Below are positions 8,039-17,047 of a stretch of DNA of 64,000 bases, piece after piece (position 1 is the stretch's first letter; every line of letters starts with the position of its first letter). This stretch comes from PALSA-1335 sp965231025 (GTDB lineage Bacteria; Patescibacteriota; Gracilibacteria; UBA1369). The stretch covers positions 1,116,001 through 1,180,000 of the forward strand of contig OZ246407.1 in NCBI GenBank assembly GCA_965231025.1, read 5' to 3'. Position numbers and translations under genes: made by a program. A model generated the notes under the pieces. It worked only from the letters and a program-made list of their open reading frames with translations, did no database searches and was not told the DNA's origin.

Positions 8039-8470
8039 ATGAACAAGACATACTCCCCAAAACAGGAAGACATCAAACGAAAATGGTTTCTCGTTGATGC
8101 CAAAGGAAAAACGGTAGGCCGCATCGCAACAAAAATCGCAGATATTTTGCGTGGAAAACACAAACCGATGTACTCCCCTCACCTCGACTGCGGCGACTTT
8201 GTTGTCATCGTGAATGCCAAGGAAATCAGATTCAGCGGGAACAAAACGGAAGACAAGGAATATCACCACCATACCCGCTACGGAAACGGCCTCAGAACAA
8301 CCACCCCGAAACGCTTGTTGGAAAAAGCCCCTGAACGGATCATTATGAATGCCGTTGCCGGGATGATTCCCCAGAACAAACTGAAGAAGGACATTCTCCG
8401 CAAACTCAAGGTATACGGCGGCAGCGAACACAAACAAACCGCACAGGAACCTCAACCTCTCGAACTGTAA
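8039..8470 (+). CDS. rplM: 50S ribosomal protein L13
   Basis: L13 is an early-assembly large-subunit protein. Diagnostic segments are KRKWFLVDAKGKTVGRIATK, GDFVVIVNAKEI and the block KAPERIIMNAVAGMIPQNKL. 143 residues is normal. It is paired with rpsI 41 bp downstream, the conserved L13-S9 pair. Confidence 0.97.
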   Translation: MNKTYSPKQEDIKRKWFLVDAKGKTVGRIATKIADILRGKHKPMYSPHLDCGDFVVIVNAKEIRFSGNKTEDKEYHHHTRYGNGLRTTTPKRLLEKAPERIIMNAVAGMIPQNKLKKDILRKLKVYGGSEHKQTAQEPQPLEL

Positions 8471-8511
8471 CAACCCGAACCCCACATTCTAAATTCTCTA
8501 TTCTCAAAAAA

Positions 8512-8937
8512 ATGGCAGAAACCACCAAGACGAAATCAAGCAAACTCCAGGAATATTTTTACGGCTGCGGAAAGCGCAAAACTGCGGTAGCACGCGTACG
8601 CCTCTATCCGAACGGCAAGGGGACCATCACGGTGAACGACAAACCGGTTGAAGAGTTCGTAAAAACGTCCACCGGACACACCATCATCAAATCTCCTCTC
8701 AAACTCACCGGGCTTGTCAAAACCTTCGATATTTCCGTGAAAGTGGACGGAGGAGGCTCAAGCGCACAAAATGATGCGATTCGTCATGGTATTTCCCGCG
8801 CACTTCTTGAATACAACGACACCCTTCGCGGAACTTTAAAGAAAGCCGGACTTCTTACCCGCGACGCCCGCGTAAAGGAACGCAAGAAACCTGGACTTAA
8901 ACGTGCTCGCAGAGCACCTCAATTCAGCAAACGTTAA
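8512..8937 (+). CDS. rpsI: 30S ribosomal protein S9
   Basis: S9 reaches the P-site tRNA with its C-terminal tail. The core YGCGKRKTAVARVRLYPNGKG and GGSSAQNDAIRHGISRALL are diagnostic. The tail ends in QFSKR, the conserved basic terminus that touches tRNA. A short Thr/Lys/Ser-rich N-terminal extension of about 12 residues is present. It is the last gene of the ribosomal cluster and is followed by a strong terminator. Confidence 0.97.
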   Translation: MAETTKTKSSKLQEYFYGCGKRKTAVARVRLYPNGKGTITVNDKPVEEFVKTSTGHTIIKSPLKLTGLVKTFDISVKVDGGGSSAQNDAIRHGISRALLEYNDTLRGTLKKAGLLTRDARVKERKKPGLKRARRAPQFSKR

Positions 8938-8960
8938 AGCGAAGGAACCAATACCATTGC

Positions 8961-8992
8961 AAACAAAAACCCCGCGTGACGCGGGGTTTTTT
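8961..8992. terminator. Bidirectional intrinsic terminator after rpsI and the PP2C gene
   Basis: CCCCGCG (8970-8976) and CGCGGGG (8980-8986) form a 7-bp GC stem with a TGA loop. A run of six T follows on the plus strand, and an A-rich flank on the left gives a T-run on the minus strand. It lies between two convergent genes, so it can serve both. Confidence 0.85.
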
Positions 8993-9001
8993 AGTCATAT
9001 C

Positions 9002-10567
9002 TTAGTCATGGTCGACCAGAACGTAAGTCGTATTGTCCCAGGAACACACGGCTACCGGGGCTCCTCCGTCATCCGGATCATAATACCCCGCCCCAAACTC
9101 GTTCTCCTCGCGCTTTGCGTCCAGCAAATTCTCCACGGCCTTTTCAGGAGTATGCCCCATGACACATTCCAGAATCACCCCGTCGGACATGATCCCGCCG
9201 TCACTCATCAGAAGGATTTTATCCCCCTTTTGAAGTTGAAACTCATCAAAATCCGGCGCAAAACTCCCGACAAGGGTAGTGCTCACCGTGCTGCGCAATC
9301 CCGAAGTCATGGCTTCACGTTTGGTCATTTTTCCCATAGCAACCTGCTGGGCAACGACGGAATGCTCGCGGGACTTATACACGACCCTGTCACCGCGCAC
9401 CACATAAATGACGGCGTCCCCAAGTACCATCGTTTTCATCGTATCTCCTTCAAAACGGACCGCTGCCATAACGGCGTCGGGGACGGGATATTTCGCCTTA
9501 ACGTGGGCATCCTTCTGCGGCGATCCGCCCTGAAACCAGTCATCCTCCATGCTTTGCTGCTGAACCAGTTTCTGCTTACAAAAATCGACGAATGTATTTG
9601 CCCGTTCATGGGTTTCCTGAATAACCTTGCGGAAATCACCCCTTCCCGTAAGAACCGCCTCGGCCGCATAATCCGATAGAAGAGGCCCATAGGTGTTTCC
9701 ACCCATACCGTCAACAACAACAGCGGTATCCGGATTATATCCGCCATTATCCTCATTCCTCAGCATATAGGAATCCTTGACCCTTCCAACCTCCCGGTAG
9801 CTTGCAACGACCACCTCGCGCCCCCCATTGATAACTCCGCGTAAAAACCCGTCTCGACCTGCCTGAATCTTCTGGTGTAAAGGAACCCGCTCAACGGCCA
9901 AAGTGACTTTCGGAGCCCCTTTGATAAGGAATTTTCCATTCCTGACGACATATTCCATCGTATTTGCTTTACTGTTGCCCGCTTCATACTCATCCCCCTC
10001 AAAAATATGGGCATGGGCCCGACCGGCCGGATCGCGGAGAATATACTCTGAGGCGTGCGCAGCCTTATATACACGCGCTAAAATGTCCCTCTTTTCATTG
10101 TACATCACCAGACACTGATCATCCTCCAGAGCAAACTCCTGCCATTCCTGTTTCAGCTCGCGGAATTCGGCAATCACCGGACGAACGGAAGAAACATCAT
10201 GGTCTCTCTCATCGGCAACCCGGTACAACAACCTTGCCGAATTTGCCGGCAAAGCAAACTCAATATCCTCATTCTCACGTACATCCATAAAAAACCCCGA
10301 AACGGTGCAGAAATAAGGAACGGGAACGAGCGTTTTACGACCGTCGGGCAATTCAAGAGTATAAGACTTCTCCTGATCAGTATTCCCGGTGATATTCTTT
10401 CTGATGGCCGCAACAACCTCCCCTTTCTCATTCAGAATCTCGAGTTGGCGGCCCAAAAACATAGCCTTGGCCTCAACGACAACCGGAAAGCCGGGAATAA
10501 GTTCCAGCGCATCCGGGGGAATATTGGCCGATCCTGATTGTTCCGTAAGTTTAAGAGCCATAAACAT
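9002..10567 (-). CDS. PP2C-type protein phosphatase with a long unknown N-terminal region
   Basis: The C-terminal half (about residues 255-521) has PP2C/PPM motifs: NEDN (271-274), VVVDGMGG (283-290) with a metal-binding Asp, GDAVIYVVRGD, the LLMSDGG block and a final DNTTYVLVDHD with the last metal Asp. Such enzymes remove phosphate from Ser/Thr on proteins. Residues 1-250 match no domain I recognise; they contain several short beta-rich stretches and no membrane helix. No partner Ser/Thr kinase is adjacent. Two ATGs (10567, 10561) are possible starts. The gene is divergent from trmD. Confidence 0.8.
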   Translation of the reverse strand: MFMALKLTEQSGSANIPPDALELIPGFPVVVEAKAMFLGRQLEILNEKGEVVAAIRKNITGNTDQEKSYTLELPDGRKTLVPVPYFCTVSGFFMDVRENEDIEFALPANSARLLYRVADERDHDVSSVRPVIAEFRELKQEWQEFALEDDQCLVMYNEKRDILARVYKAAHASEYILRDPAGRAHAHIFEGDEYEAGNSKANTMEYVVRNGKFLIKGAPKVTLAVERVPLHQKIQAGRDGFLRGVINGGREVVVASYREVGRVKDSYMLRNEDNGGYNPDTAVVVDGMGGNTYGPLLSDYAAEAVLTGRGDFRKVIQETHERANTFVDFCKQKLVQQQSMEDDWFQGGSPQKDAHVKAKYPVPDAVMAAVRFEGDTMKTMVLGDAVIYVVRGDRVVYKSREHSVVAQQVAMGKMTKREAMTSGLRSTVSTTLVGSFAPDFDEFQLQKGDKILLMSDGGIMSDGVILECVMGHTPEKAVENLLDAKREENEFGAGYYDPDDGGAPVAVCSWDNTTYVLVDHD

Positions 10568-10585
10568 ACATGACCATGGTAAATA

Positions 10586-10591
10586 ATTATA
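10586..10591 (-). promoter_or_regulatory. Candidate -10 box for the PP2C gene
   Basis: On the minus strand TGGTATAAT gives a perfect -10 hexamer with an extended TG element 19 bp before the PP2C start. No good -35 box is seen. Confidence 0.4.
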
Positions 10592-10597
10592 CCATAA

Positions 10598-10626
10598 TTC
10601 TTAAGCTATAACACCTGTGGTACAAT
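10598..10626 (+). promoter_or_regulatory. Candidate extended -10 promoter for trmD
   Basis: TGTGGTACAAT provides a -10 box (TACAAT, 10621-10626) with an upstream TG. The -35 position (TTCTTA, 10598-10603) is weak. The predicted leader to the trmD ATG is about 19 nt. Confidence 0.4.
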
Positions 10627-10651
10627 ATCGTTACCATGATTTTTCCGCCCT

Positions 10652-11332
10652 ATGCGCTTCGATATTCTCACGATTTTCCCCAACATTTTCGACTCATACC
10701 TCCAGGAAAGCATCATCAAGCGCGCGATACAGTCGGAAAAAATAGAAATTCACATTCACGACATACGGACATACAGCAAGGAACGGCACCATAAGGTCGA
10801 TGCCCCGCCCTTTGGCGGCGGCCCGGGGATGGTCATGATGGCCCAGCCGATCTATGACTGCATCCAGGCGGTGAAAAAACTCAATAAGGGGCCTGTGCTG
10901 TACATGAGCCCGCGGGGAAAAGTGTTGACCCAGAGCGGAGCCGAAAAACTGTACAAAAAGATCTCAAAAACAAAACCAAAGGCTTCCAGAAGCAAAAAGG
11001 GCATTATTTTGCTGTGCGGACGGTACGAAGGAGTGGACCAAAGAGTGATAGACCTCGCGGTGGACGAAGAACTTTCGATCGGCAAATACGTCCTGACCGG
11101 AGGTGAACTCCCGGCCATGGTGGTGGTGGACGTTCTCAGCCGGTTCGTGCCGGGAGTTCTTGGCGACGAGGCTTCGACCGAGGAAGAAAGTTTTTCCAGG
11201 GCCCTGAAAGGAAAAAAAGAGTACCCCCACTACACCCAACCAAGGGTATTCAAAGGAAAAAGTGTCCCGGAAGTACTCACCAGCGGCCACCACGGCAAGA
11301 TCAAACAATGGAGAAACGATAACCTGAAATAA
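10652..11332 (+). CDS. trmD: tRNA (guanine-N1)-methyltransferase TrmD
   Basis: TrmD methylates G37 of tRNAs that read CNN codons, which prevents +1 frameshifting. It is a SPOUT-class enzyme with a trefoil knot. Diagnostic segments are MRFDILTIFPNIFDSYLQES, DAPPFGGGPGMVM, LLCGRYEGVDQRVIDL and SIGKYVLTGGELPAMVV. 226 residues is typical. It ends 1 bp before the next ATG, so it is probably in an operon with the P-type ATPase rather than with the usual rimM/rplS neighbours. Confidence 0.96.
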   Translation: MRFDILTIFPNIFDSYLQESIIKRAIQSEKIEIHIHDIRTYSKERHHKVDAPPFGGGPGMVMMAQPIYDCIQAVKKLNKGPVLYMSPRGKVLTQSGAEKLYKKISKTKPKASRSKKGIILLCGRYEGVDQRVIDLAVDEELSIGKYVLTGGELPAMVVVDVLSRFVPGVLGDEASTEEESFSRALKGKKEYPHYTQPRVFKGKSVPEVLTSGHHGKIKQWRNDNLK

Positions 11333-11333
11333 A

Positions 11334-14225
11334 ATGATTATTGAACAACAAACGGCGCGGCTGGAAGCTTTTTTAAAGCATTTTCACTCCAATCCGTCGG
11401 GACTGAGCGCCGAAGACGCCGTCCAGATACTCGGGGAAAAGGGCCCAAACAGCCTGCTGCTCAAAAAAAAGAAGTCCCTGATCCTTGAATTCTTCGAGGA
11501 GTTCAAGGACCTCATGGTCATCATTTTGATCGCCGCCGCTATATTCGCTTTCTTCAGCGGTGAAACGACGGACGCGGTCATTATCATTTTTGTCGTCGTT
11601 CTCAACGCGGCAATCGGATTCATCCAAAAATACAAAGCAGAAAAGGCTATCGAAGCACTGAGAAGAATGATCACTCCGCAGGCGAGGGTTCTTCGAGACG
11701 GGAAACAGACCAAAATTGCGGCAGCCGACGTCGTTCCGGGAGACATTCTGATTCTGGAGGAAGGTGACACGGTCAATGCCGACGCCGTTATTTTTGAGGA
11801 AAATGAACTGGAAACCCAGGAAGCCATACTGACCGGCGAATCAATCCCGGTGGGGAAAAACTCGCTTTTTCATGAGGACAACCCCAAGCGCGACCCCGAA
11901 AAAATCCACACGGTTTTTATGGGAACCATGGTCACGCACGGAACCGGCAGAGCGGTGGTCATCCGAACCGGCATGCACACGGAAATGGGAAAAATCGCCA
12001 AACTGACGACGGAAACCAAAAAAGACAAAAGCCCGCTGGAAAAAGAGATCCAGAATATCGGGATGTTTGTGGGTAAAATCACCTTTCTGATCACCGGCAT
12101 TCTTTTTGCCGTAGGGACCTTCGTCCAGAAAAAAGAGGTTATCGAAACACTGATTTTTGCGACATCGGTGGCCGTAGCCGCGGTTCCGGAAGGACTGCCC
12201 GCGACAATCACCATCGCGCTGGCCATCGGAGTCCAGCGGCTCGCAAAAAACAACGCCATCGTGAAACAACTGTCTTCCGTCGAAACACTTGGAGCCACCA
12301 CGGTTATCTGCAGCGATAAAACCGGAACCCTCACGAAAAATGAAATGACGGTCAGGCAGATCTATTTTGACCGCTGCGAAGCCACTGTCCAGGGTGCAGG
12401 ATACGATCCGAGAGGTTCGATCACCATGATGCAAAACGAAAAAAAACTCATGACCATCGGCGACGAAGAAAACCCCTATGAAGATTACGAGCAGAACAGG
12501 GCGGACCTTGAAACCATGTCCAAAGAACACCCGGAAGCCTTCAACTCGTTTGAACTCCTGTTGATCACCGCCGGTTTTTGCAACAACGCCGACCTTTCAT
12601 ACGAAAACCAGTCCTGGAAAGTTCTGGGTGACCCGACCGAAGCCGCGCTCATCACTGCGGTAAAAAAAAGCGGTTTTCACCTTGCCGAAGCCAAAGAGAA
12701 ATTCGAAAAGATTCACGAATACCCTTTTGACTCAACGCGGAAACGGATGACCGTGCTGATGAAAGACGTAAATACCGGAAAATTCTTCGCCCTGTCCAAA
12801 GGGGCCCCCGGAAGCATTCTTGCGGCATGCAGCCACGTGATGCTCAACAACCATCCCGTACTCCTGGACCAGGATACATACAAGGAGTTTATCGGGAAGA
12901 ACGAAAAAATGGCCGCGGAAGCCCTGCGCTGTCTGGGCTTCGCCTACCGTGAACTGACTCCCAACGAAATCCGCCAGCTCAAACACGAACAGGGCGGAAA
13001 AATCCAGCTGACCCAGAAGGAAACGGAGAAAAACCTGGTATTCCTGGGTTTGATGGGGATGGAAGATCCGCCCCGCGAGGAAGTTCCAATGGCCATCGAA
13101 CTCGCTCAAAAAGCGGGAATCAAAGTATACATCATCACAGGAGATCAGGGAGCGACCGCAAAAGCCATTGCCGGACAAATCGGCCTTCTACAGGAAAAAA
13201 CCCATCGGATCATCCTCGGCGAAGAGCTTGAAATCATGTCGGTCACCGAACTGAAAAAAATTCTCGGACAACAATACATCGACGTGATTTTCGCGCGCGT
13301 AAGCCCTGCCGACAAACTCAAAATCGTTTCGGCGCTCAAAGAACTCGGTGAAATCGTGGCGGTCACCGGCGACGGCGTCAACGACGCGCCCGCCCTTAAA
13401 CGCGCGGACATCGGCGTAGCCATGGGCATCACGGGAACCGACGTCAGCAAGGAAGCGGCCAACATGATCCTGAGCGACGACAGCTTCGCGACAATCGTCA
13501 AAGCGGTTAAAGAGGGCCGAACCATCTATGAAAACCTGAAAAAATTCATCTTCTACGTTTTTGCCTCGAACATCGGAGAGTTGATCCTCATTTTTGCCGC
13601 GCTGCTCCTGAACCTCCCCATGCCGCTGACGGCCGTACTGATTTTATTCATCAACCTCACGACCGACGTGCTTCCCGCCATAGCCCTTGGAGTGGAACCG
13701 GGGGAAAAAGATGTCATGGACCGGCCTCCGCGACAACCCAAACAAAAAATCCTGAACCGGGAATTTATCCTTCACTTTGTGTACATCGGTCTCCTGATCG
13801 GAACCATGACCCTTATAGCCTACATGTGGGACCTCAGCCGCCTGCATGTCATTTTTGACCAGAACGTCGATAAAAACAGCATTGGATACATCAAGGCTTC
13901 GTCTCTCGCCTTCATGATGATGATCGCCACCCAACTTGCGCACTCGCTCAATTCCAGAAGCGTCACCAAATCCATCTTTACCCTCAAACCATGGAGCAAT
14001 CTTAAACTGCTGGGCGCCATTGCCGTCTCCTTCATTATGGGGCTTGTCATTGTCGAGGTTCCCCTCTTCCAGCAGCTCTTCAGCACCACCGCCCTGGACG
14101 GCACGGAGTGGATGATCGTGGGAGGATGCTCGGTTCTCATTATCGTTGCCGAGGAAATCCGCAAGTTTATCAAACACCGCAGAAATCCAAAAATTAAAAC
14201 CTCACCGTCATCACATGCTCACTGA
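11334..14225 (+). CDS. P-type ATPase, Ca2+-transporting type
   Basis: A membrane ATPase that exports a cation, probably Ca2+. The actuator motif TGES is at 167-170, the M4 ion-binding motif PEGLP at 285-289, the phosphorylation site DKTGT at 328-332, and the hinge GDGVNDAP near 680. The M6 segment NLTTDVLPAIALGVEP matches the Ca2+ (type II) ATPases. An N-terminal cation-ATPase domain and about ten membrane helices are present in 963 residues. It overlaps the next gene by 11 bp. Ca2+ specificity is inferred from M4 and M6; Mn2+ is an alternative. Confidence 0.92.
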   Translation: MIIEQQTARLEAFLKHFHSNPSGLSAEDAVQILGEKGPNSLLLKKKKSLILEFFEEFKDLMVIILIAAAIFAFFSGETTDAVIIIFVVVLNAAIGFIQKYKAEKAIEALRRMITPQARVLRDGKQTKIAAADVVPGDILILEEGDTVNADAVIFEENELETQEAILTGESIPVGKNSLFHEDNPKRDPEKIHTVFMGTMVTHGTGRAVVIRTGMHTEMGKIAKLTTETKKDKSPLEKEIQNIGMFVGKITFLITGILFAVGTFVQKKEVIETLIFATSVAVAAVPEGLPATITIALAIGVQRLAKNNAIVKQLSSVETLGATTVICSDKTGTLTKNEMTVRQIYFDRCEATVQGAGYDPRGSITMMQNEKKLMTIGDEENPYEDYEQNRADLETMSKEHPEAFNSFELLLITAGFCNNADLSYENQSWKVLGDPTEAALITAVKKSGFHLAEAKEKFEKIHEYPFDSTRKRMTVLMKDVNTGKFFALSKGAPGSILAACSHVMLNNHPVLLDQDTYKEFIGKNEKMAAEALRCLGFAYRELTPNEIRQLKHEQGGKIQLTQKETEKNLVFLGLMGMEDPPREEVPMAIELAQKAGIKVYIITGDQGATAKAIAGQIGLLQEKTHRIILGEELEIMSVTELKKILGQQYIDVIFARVSPADKLKIVSALKELGEIVAVTGDGVNDAPALKRADIGVAMGITGTDVSKEAANMILSDDSFATIVKAVKEGRTIYENLKKFIFYVFASNIGELILIFAALLLNLPMPLTAVLILFINLTTDVLPAIALGVEPGEKDVMDRPPRQPKQKILNREFILHFVYIGLLIGTMTLIAYMWDLSRLHVIFDQNVDKNSIGYIKASSLAFMMMIATQLAHSLNSRSVTKSIFTLKPWSNLKLLGAIAVSFIMGLVIVEVPLFQQLFSTTALDGTEWMIVGGCSVLIIVAEEIRKFIKHRRNPKIKTSPSSHAH

Positions 14226-14484
14226 ACTCAAGAACACCCTGAAGAAAGGAAAAAAAATCACCCTGCGAGTCCGCGTGGTACCCAAAAGCGGGAAACACGA
14301 GTTCGGGGACATCATGGCGGACGGAACGATCAAGGTAAAACTCAAATCGGCGCCGGAAAAAAGCAAAGCGAACCAGGAACTCATTGAACTTCTCAGCGAC
14401 TTCTTTGAAGTAAAATACCAGCACATCATGATCCTGAGCGGAGAAACCGCCCGCCTCAAACTGGTGGAAATCCACCCCGAATAA
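14215..14484 (+). CDS. DUF167 (YggU-family) protein
   Basis: An 89-residue protein with the family pattern of a basic beta-strand segment (TLRVRVVPKSGKHEFG), then GTIKVKLKSAPEKSKANQELIELLS and a final ILSGETARLKLVEI. The family has an unknown role; E. coli YggU is the best known member. The start at ATG 14215 overlaps the ATPase end by 11 bp and gives a family-length protein. It precedes rsmA by 8 bp. Confidence 0.85.
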   Translation: MLTELKNTLKKGKKITLRVRVVPKSGKHEFGDIMADGTIKVKLKSAPEKSKANQELIELLSDFFEVKYQHIMILSGETARLKLVEIHPE

Positions 14485-14492
14485 TTTTTCCC

Positions 14493-15335
14493 ATGATATA
14501 CAACAACACCGAAGAACTTGTCGCCCTCCTCAAGAAGGAAAACCTCTGGGCGCAAAAACGGCTCGGTCAAAACTTTCTGGTAAATATGCAGGCCCTCGGC
14601 AACATTACGAAGGCCGCGGAATTAACCAAACAGGACCATGTGCTGGAAATCGGGCCGGGCCTCGGCATCCTCACCGAACAGCTTTGCCTGCACGCCGGAA
14701 CGGTCACGGCCATCGAACTCGACGACTCGATCATTCCGACCCTGAAAAAAAATCTGAGGGGGAACGCGAACGTGGAAATCCTCCACCAGGACGCGCTTAA
14801 AACCGAACTCCCTTCACGAACCTACAAACTCGTCGCAAACATTCCCTACTACATCACCTCCCCGATCCTCAACCATTTTCTGCAACCGGAAAACCCGGAA
14901 CAACAACGACCTTCCCTCATCGTCCTCCTGGTGCAAAAAGAGGTGGCGCAGAAAATCTGCGCCAGGGACGGCGACCAGTCCGTTTTAAGTCTCCAGGTCC
15001 AGGCCTTCGGAAAGCCGGAAATTGTATGCAACGTGGGTAAAAACAGTTTTTTCCCGCAGCCCAAAGTGGACTCCGCGGTGCTCAAAATCACAACCTTTCC
15101 CGTCCCGCGCATCAGCGATACAGAAACATTCTTCAAACTGATCAAAACCGCTTTCGGCCAGAAAAGAAAAACCCTCTCGAATTCACTCAAGGAACTGCTG
15201 TCGTCAAACCGGGAAAACGTCGGAGATTTCCTGAAACAGGCCGGAATAGACGCCCAGCGGCGCCCTCAGACACTCAGTCTTGAAGAATGGCAGAAACTGG
15301 TCGACATCTTCTCCAAACTTTCAAGGACTAGTTAG
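14493..15335 (+). CDS. rsmA: 16S rRNA dimethyladenosine transferase RsmA (KsgA)
   Basis: RsmA dimethylates two adjacent adenines near the 3' end of 16S rRNA late in 30S assembly. The N-terminus KRLGQNFLVN, the SAM motif LEIGPGLGILTEQL, and the catalytic NIPYYITSPIL are all present. 280 residues is typical. Its 3' end overlaps the convergent lipoprotein gene by 8 bp. Confidence 0.95.
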   Translation: MIYNNTEELVALLKKENLWAQKRLGQNFLVNMQALGNITKAAELTKQDHVLEIGPGLGILTEQLCLHAGTVTAIELDDSIIPTLKKNLRGNANVEILHQDALKTELPSRTYKLVANIPYYITSPILNHFLQPENPEQQRPSLIVLLVQKEVAQKICARDGDQSVLSLQVQAFGKPEIVCNVGKNSFFPQPKVDSAVLKITTFPVPRISDTETFFKLIKTAFGQKRKTLSNSLKELLSSNRENVGDFLKQAGIDAQRRPQTLSLEEWQKLVDIFSKLSRTS

Positions 15336-15864
15336 CGGTATCGGCAGTCACCTTCACCAGTGAAACCACCGTCGTTTGTTCATCCGTATCAAGAGCACAA
15401 CTTAATGTCATGTTGTAGCCGGTTTTTTCATAAGCGGTGGAAACGGTGTTTTCAAACTCGGCGTTGAAACCTGATTTGCTCTCTGCCCATCCTGAACCTG
15501 TCAAAAGAGCCTTCTCCTGAGTACAAACATCTTTGAAAGTGGCGCTTTTCACCGTAAAGGTGAACATGCCCCCCTCCTTGGTTCCCAGCCAGCCAAAACC
15601 GGTAGCCCCGGAAACATTCGGCATATCGGAAGGAACCGAAGACGGACGCTGGTCACCGCCGCCCAGTTGCGCCTCGTTCCCCTTATCGTCCTTAAAATTC
15701 AAAGTCCCGTTTTTTTCGTCGATATTCACTTTACCGCCCGTTGCCTGACTGACCACCCCTTCAGCCACCTGCTTTGCTATCTGGTCCTGAATGCTCGCAC
15801 AACCCGAAAGAAGCGTAAGAGCAAGCGTGGAAAGAACCACCGCTCCGAAAGTTTTTTTCGTCAT
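15328..15864 (-). CDS. Small secreted lipoprotein of unknown function
   Basis: The ATG at 15864 gives a lipoprotein signal peptide: two lysines, a hydrophobic core and the lipobox LLSGC with Cys22 as lipidation site. The mature part (about 155 residues) begins with an amphipathic segment, then a Gly/Asp/Lys-rich stretch and a beta-rich domain with two cysteines that could form a disulphide. I recognise no family. It is 55 bp downstream of pyrF, with its own candidate extended -10 box. Its stop overlaps rsmA by 8 bp. Confidence 0.75.
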   Translation of the reverse strand: MTKKTFGAVVLSTLALTLLSGCASIQDQIAKQVAEGVVSQATGGKVNIDEKNGTLNFKDDKGNEAQLGGGDQRPSSVPSDMPNVSGATGFGWLGTKEGGMFTFTVKSATFKDVCTQEKALLTGSGWAESKSGFNAEFENTVSTAYEKTGYNMTLSCALDTDEQTTVVSLVKVTADTAN

Positions 15865-15893
15865 AACAAAACTGGGTAAATAATAACACCCGA

Positions 15894-15902
15894 AGTATAC
15901 CA
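15894..15902 (-). promoter_or_regulatory. Candidate extended -10 promoter of the lipoprotein gene
   Basis: On the minus strand TGGTATACT carries a -10 box (TATACT) with the extended TG element, 30 bp before the lipoprotein start and just after the pyrF stop. No clear -35 box is seen. Confidence 0.4.
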
Positions 15903-15919
15903 AGCCCCCGAACGGGACG

Positions 15920-16972
15920 CTAGAGCACCGCATCCAGATCCTTTTTCATCCGTACCACCGCGTCACGGGCGGCTTCGGCATAATCTTTTTCGGTGAAGAG
16001 GTCGGAATTTTCCCATGCGAACATGATCCCCCGCGAAGAGTTCACCACCGCTCCCGTTCCGTCATCGTTGAAACACGGAACAACATCCACGGCGGTACCA
16101 CCTTGAGCTCCATAACCCGGGACCAGAAAGATATTTTGGGGCATGATCTTGCGCAGTTTCCTGGCCTGTTCGGGATACGTCGCCCCGACGACGGCTCCCA
16201 GCAAAGAGTACCCGGACTCCCCAAGTTCATCGGCACCCCAGGAATCCACAAAATGCCCCATGATTTCGTACACCGCCTTGGAATCCCGCGGATGCAAAGC
16301 ATTCGCTTGGGGGGCACCCCGCCCAGCGGGGTCGCGCATTTCCAGATCCTGCAAATCACCGGAAGAAGCGTTCGAAGTTTTCACCAGCACAAAGACCCCC
16401 TTCCCGTACTTGTGCGCCTGGATGACGAACGGTTTCACCCCGTCCCAACCCAGATAAGGGGCAATGGTGACCGCATCGGCGTCAAAAGAAAAAACCTCGT
16501 CCCCAAAAAGGTTAACCTTGCCCAAAAAAGCGCGGGCATAGGCCTCCGCCGTACTGCCGATGTCCCCTCTTTTAATGTCAGCGATTGTCAGAACGCCCTT
16601 TTCACGGGCATACCTCAAAGTCTCCTCAAATGCGCGCATACCCTCATGGCCATACTGCTCATAAAACGCGACCTGGGGCTTCACCACGGGAACCAGATCG
16701 GCCACCGCGTCGATAATCCCTTTGTTGAACTCCAAAAGAGCCTCCGCTGCGGCGGTCATTGGGTTGTTATGTTCCGACCGGGCCTTTTTTTTAATAAATT
16801 CCGGAAGCTGTTCCAGCCGCGGATCCAACCCCGCGCAAACCACCGACTTCTTCTTTTTGATGGCGCCGTTCAGCCTGTCCGCAAAATGAAAAGGCTTCTG
16901 AGATTTTTCATCGCGCTGTTGTGGTGGTTTATGCTCAGGCCGCTGAGCCTTTTGTGGGGAAGTTTCGTCCAT
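15920..16972 (-). CDS. pyrF: Orotidine 5'-phosphate decarboxylase
   Basis: PyrF decarboxylates OMP to UMP, the last step of de novo pyrimidine synthesis. This is the longer subfamily 2 form: VVCAGLDPRLEQLP, VKPQVAFYEQYG, the catalytic DIKRGDIGSTAEAY, and the phosphate-binding VPGYGAQGG. The 350 residues include about 30 charged N-terminal residues before the fold starts; a later start cannot be excluded. It is separated from the other pyr genes by several unrelated genes. Confidence 0.95.
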   Translation of the reverse strand: MDETSPQKAQRPEHKPPQQRDEKSQKPFHFADRLNGAIKKKKSVVCAGLDPRLEQLPEFIKKKARSEHNNPMTAAAEALLEFNKGIIDAVADLVPVVKPQVAFYEQYGHEGMRAFEETLRYAREKGVLTIADIKRGDIGSTAEAYARAFLGKVNLFGDEVFSFDADAVTIAPYLGWDGVKPFVIQAHKYGKGVFVLVKTSNASSGDLQDLEMRDPAGRGAPQANALHPRDSKAVYEIMGHFVDSWGADELGESGYSLLGAVVGATYPEQARKLRKIMPQNIFLVPGYGAQGGTAVDVVPCFNDDGTGAVVNSSRGIMFAWENSDLFTEKDYAEAARDAVVRMKKDLDAVL

Positions 16973-16995
16973 AAAATTGGCTAAAGGTCAGAGCA

Positions 16996-17024
16996 ATCTT
17001 AGCTCAATCAAGAGGCGACCGCAA
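16996..17024 (-). promoter_or_regulatory. Promoter of pyrF
   Basis: On the minus strand TTGCGG (17019-17024) and TAAGAT (16996-17001) are spaced by 17 bp. The leader to the pyrF ATG at 16972 would be about 17 nt. Confidence 0.45.
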
Positions 17025-17047
17025 AATATAAAGAGTACCACCCCCTG

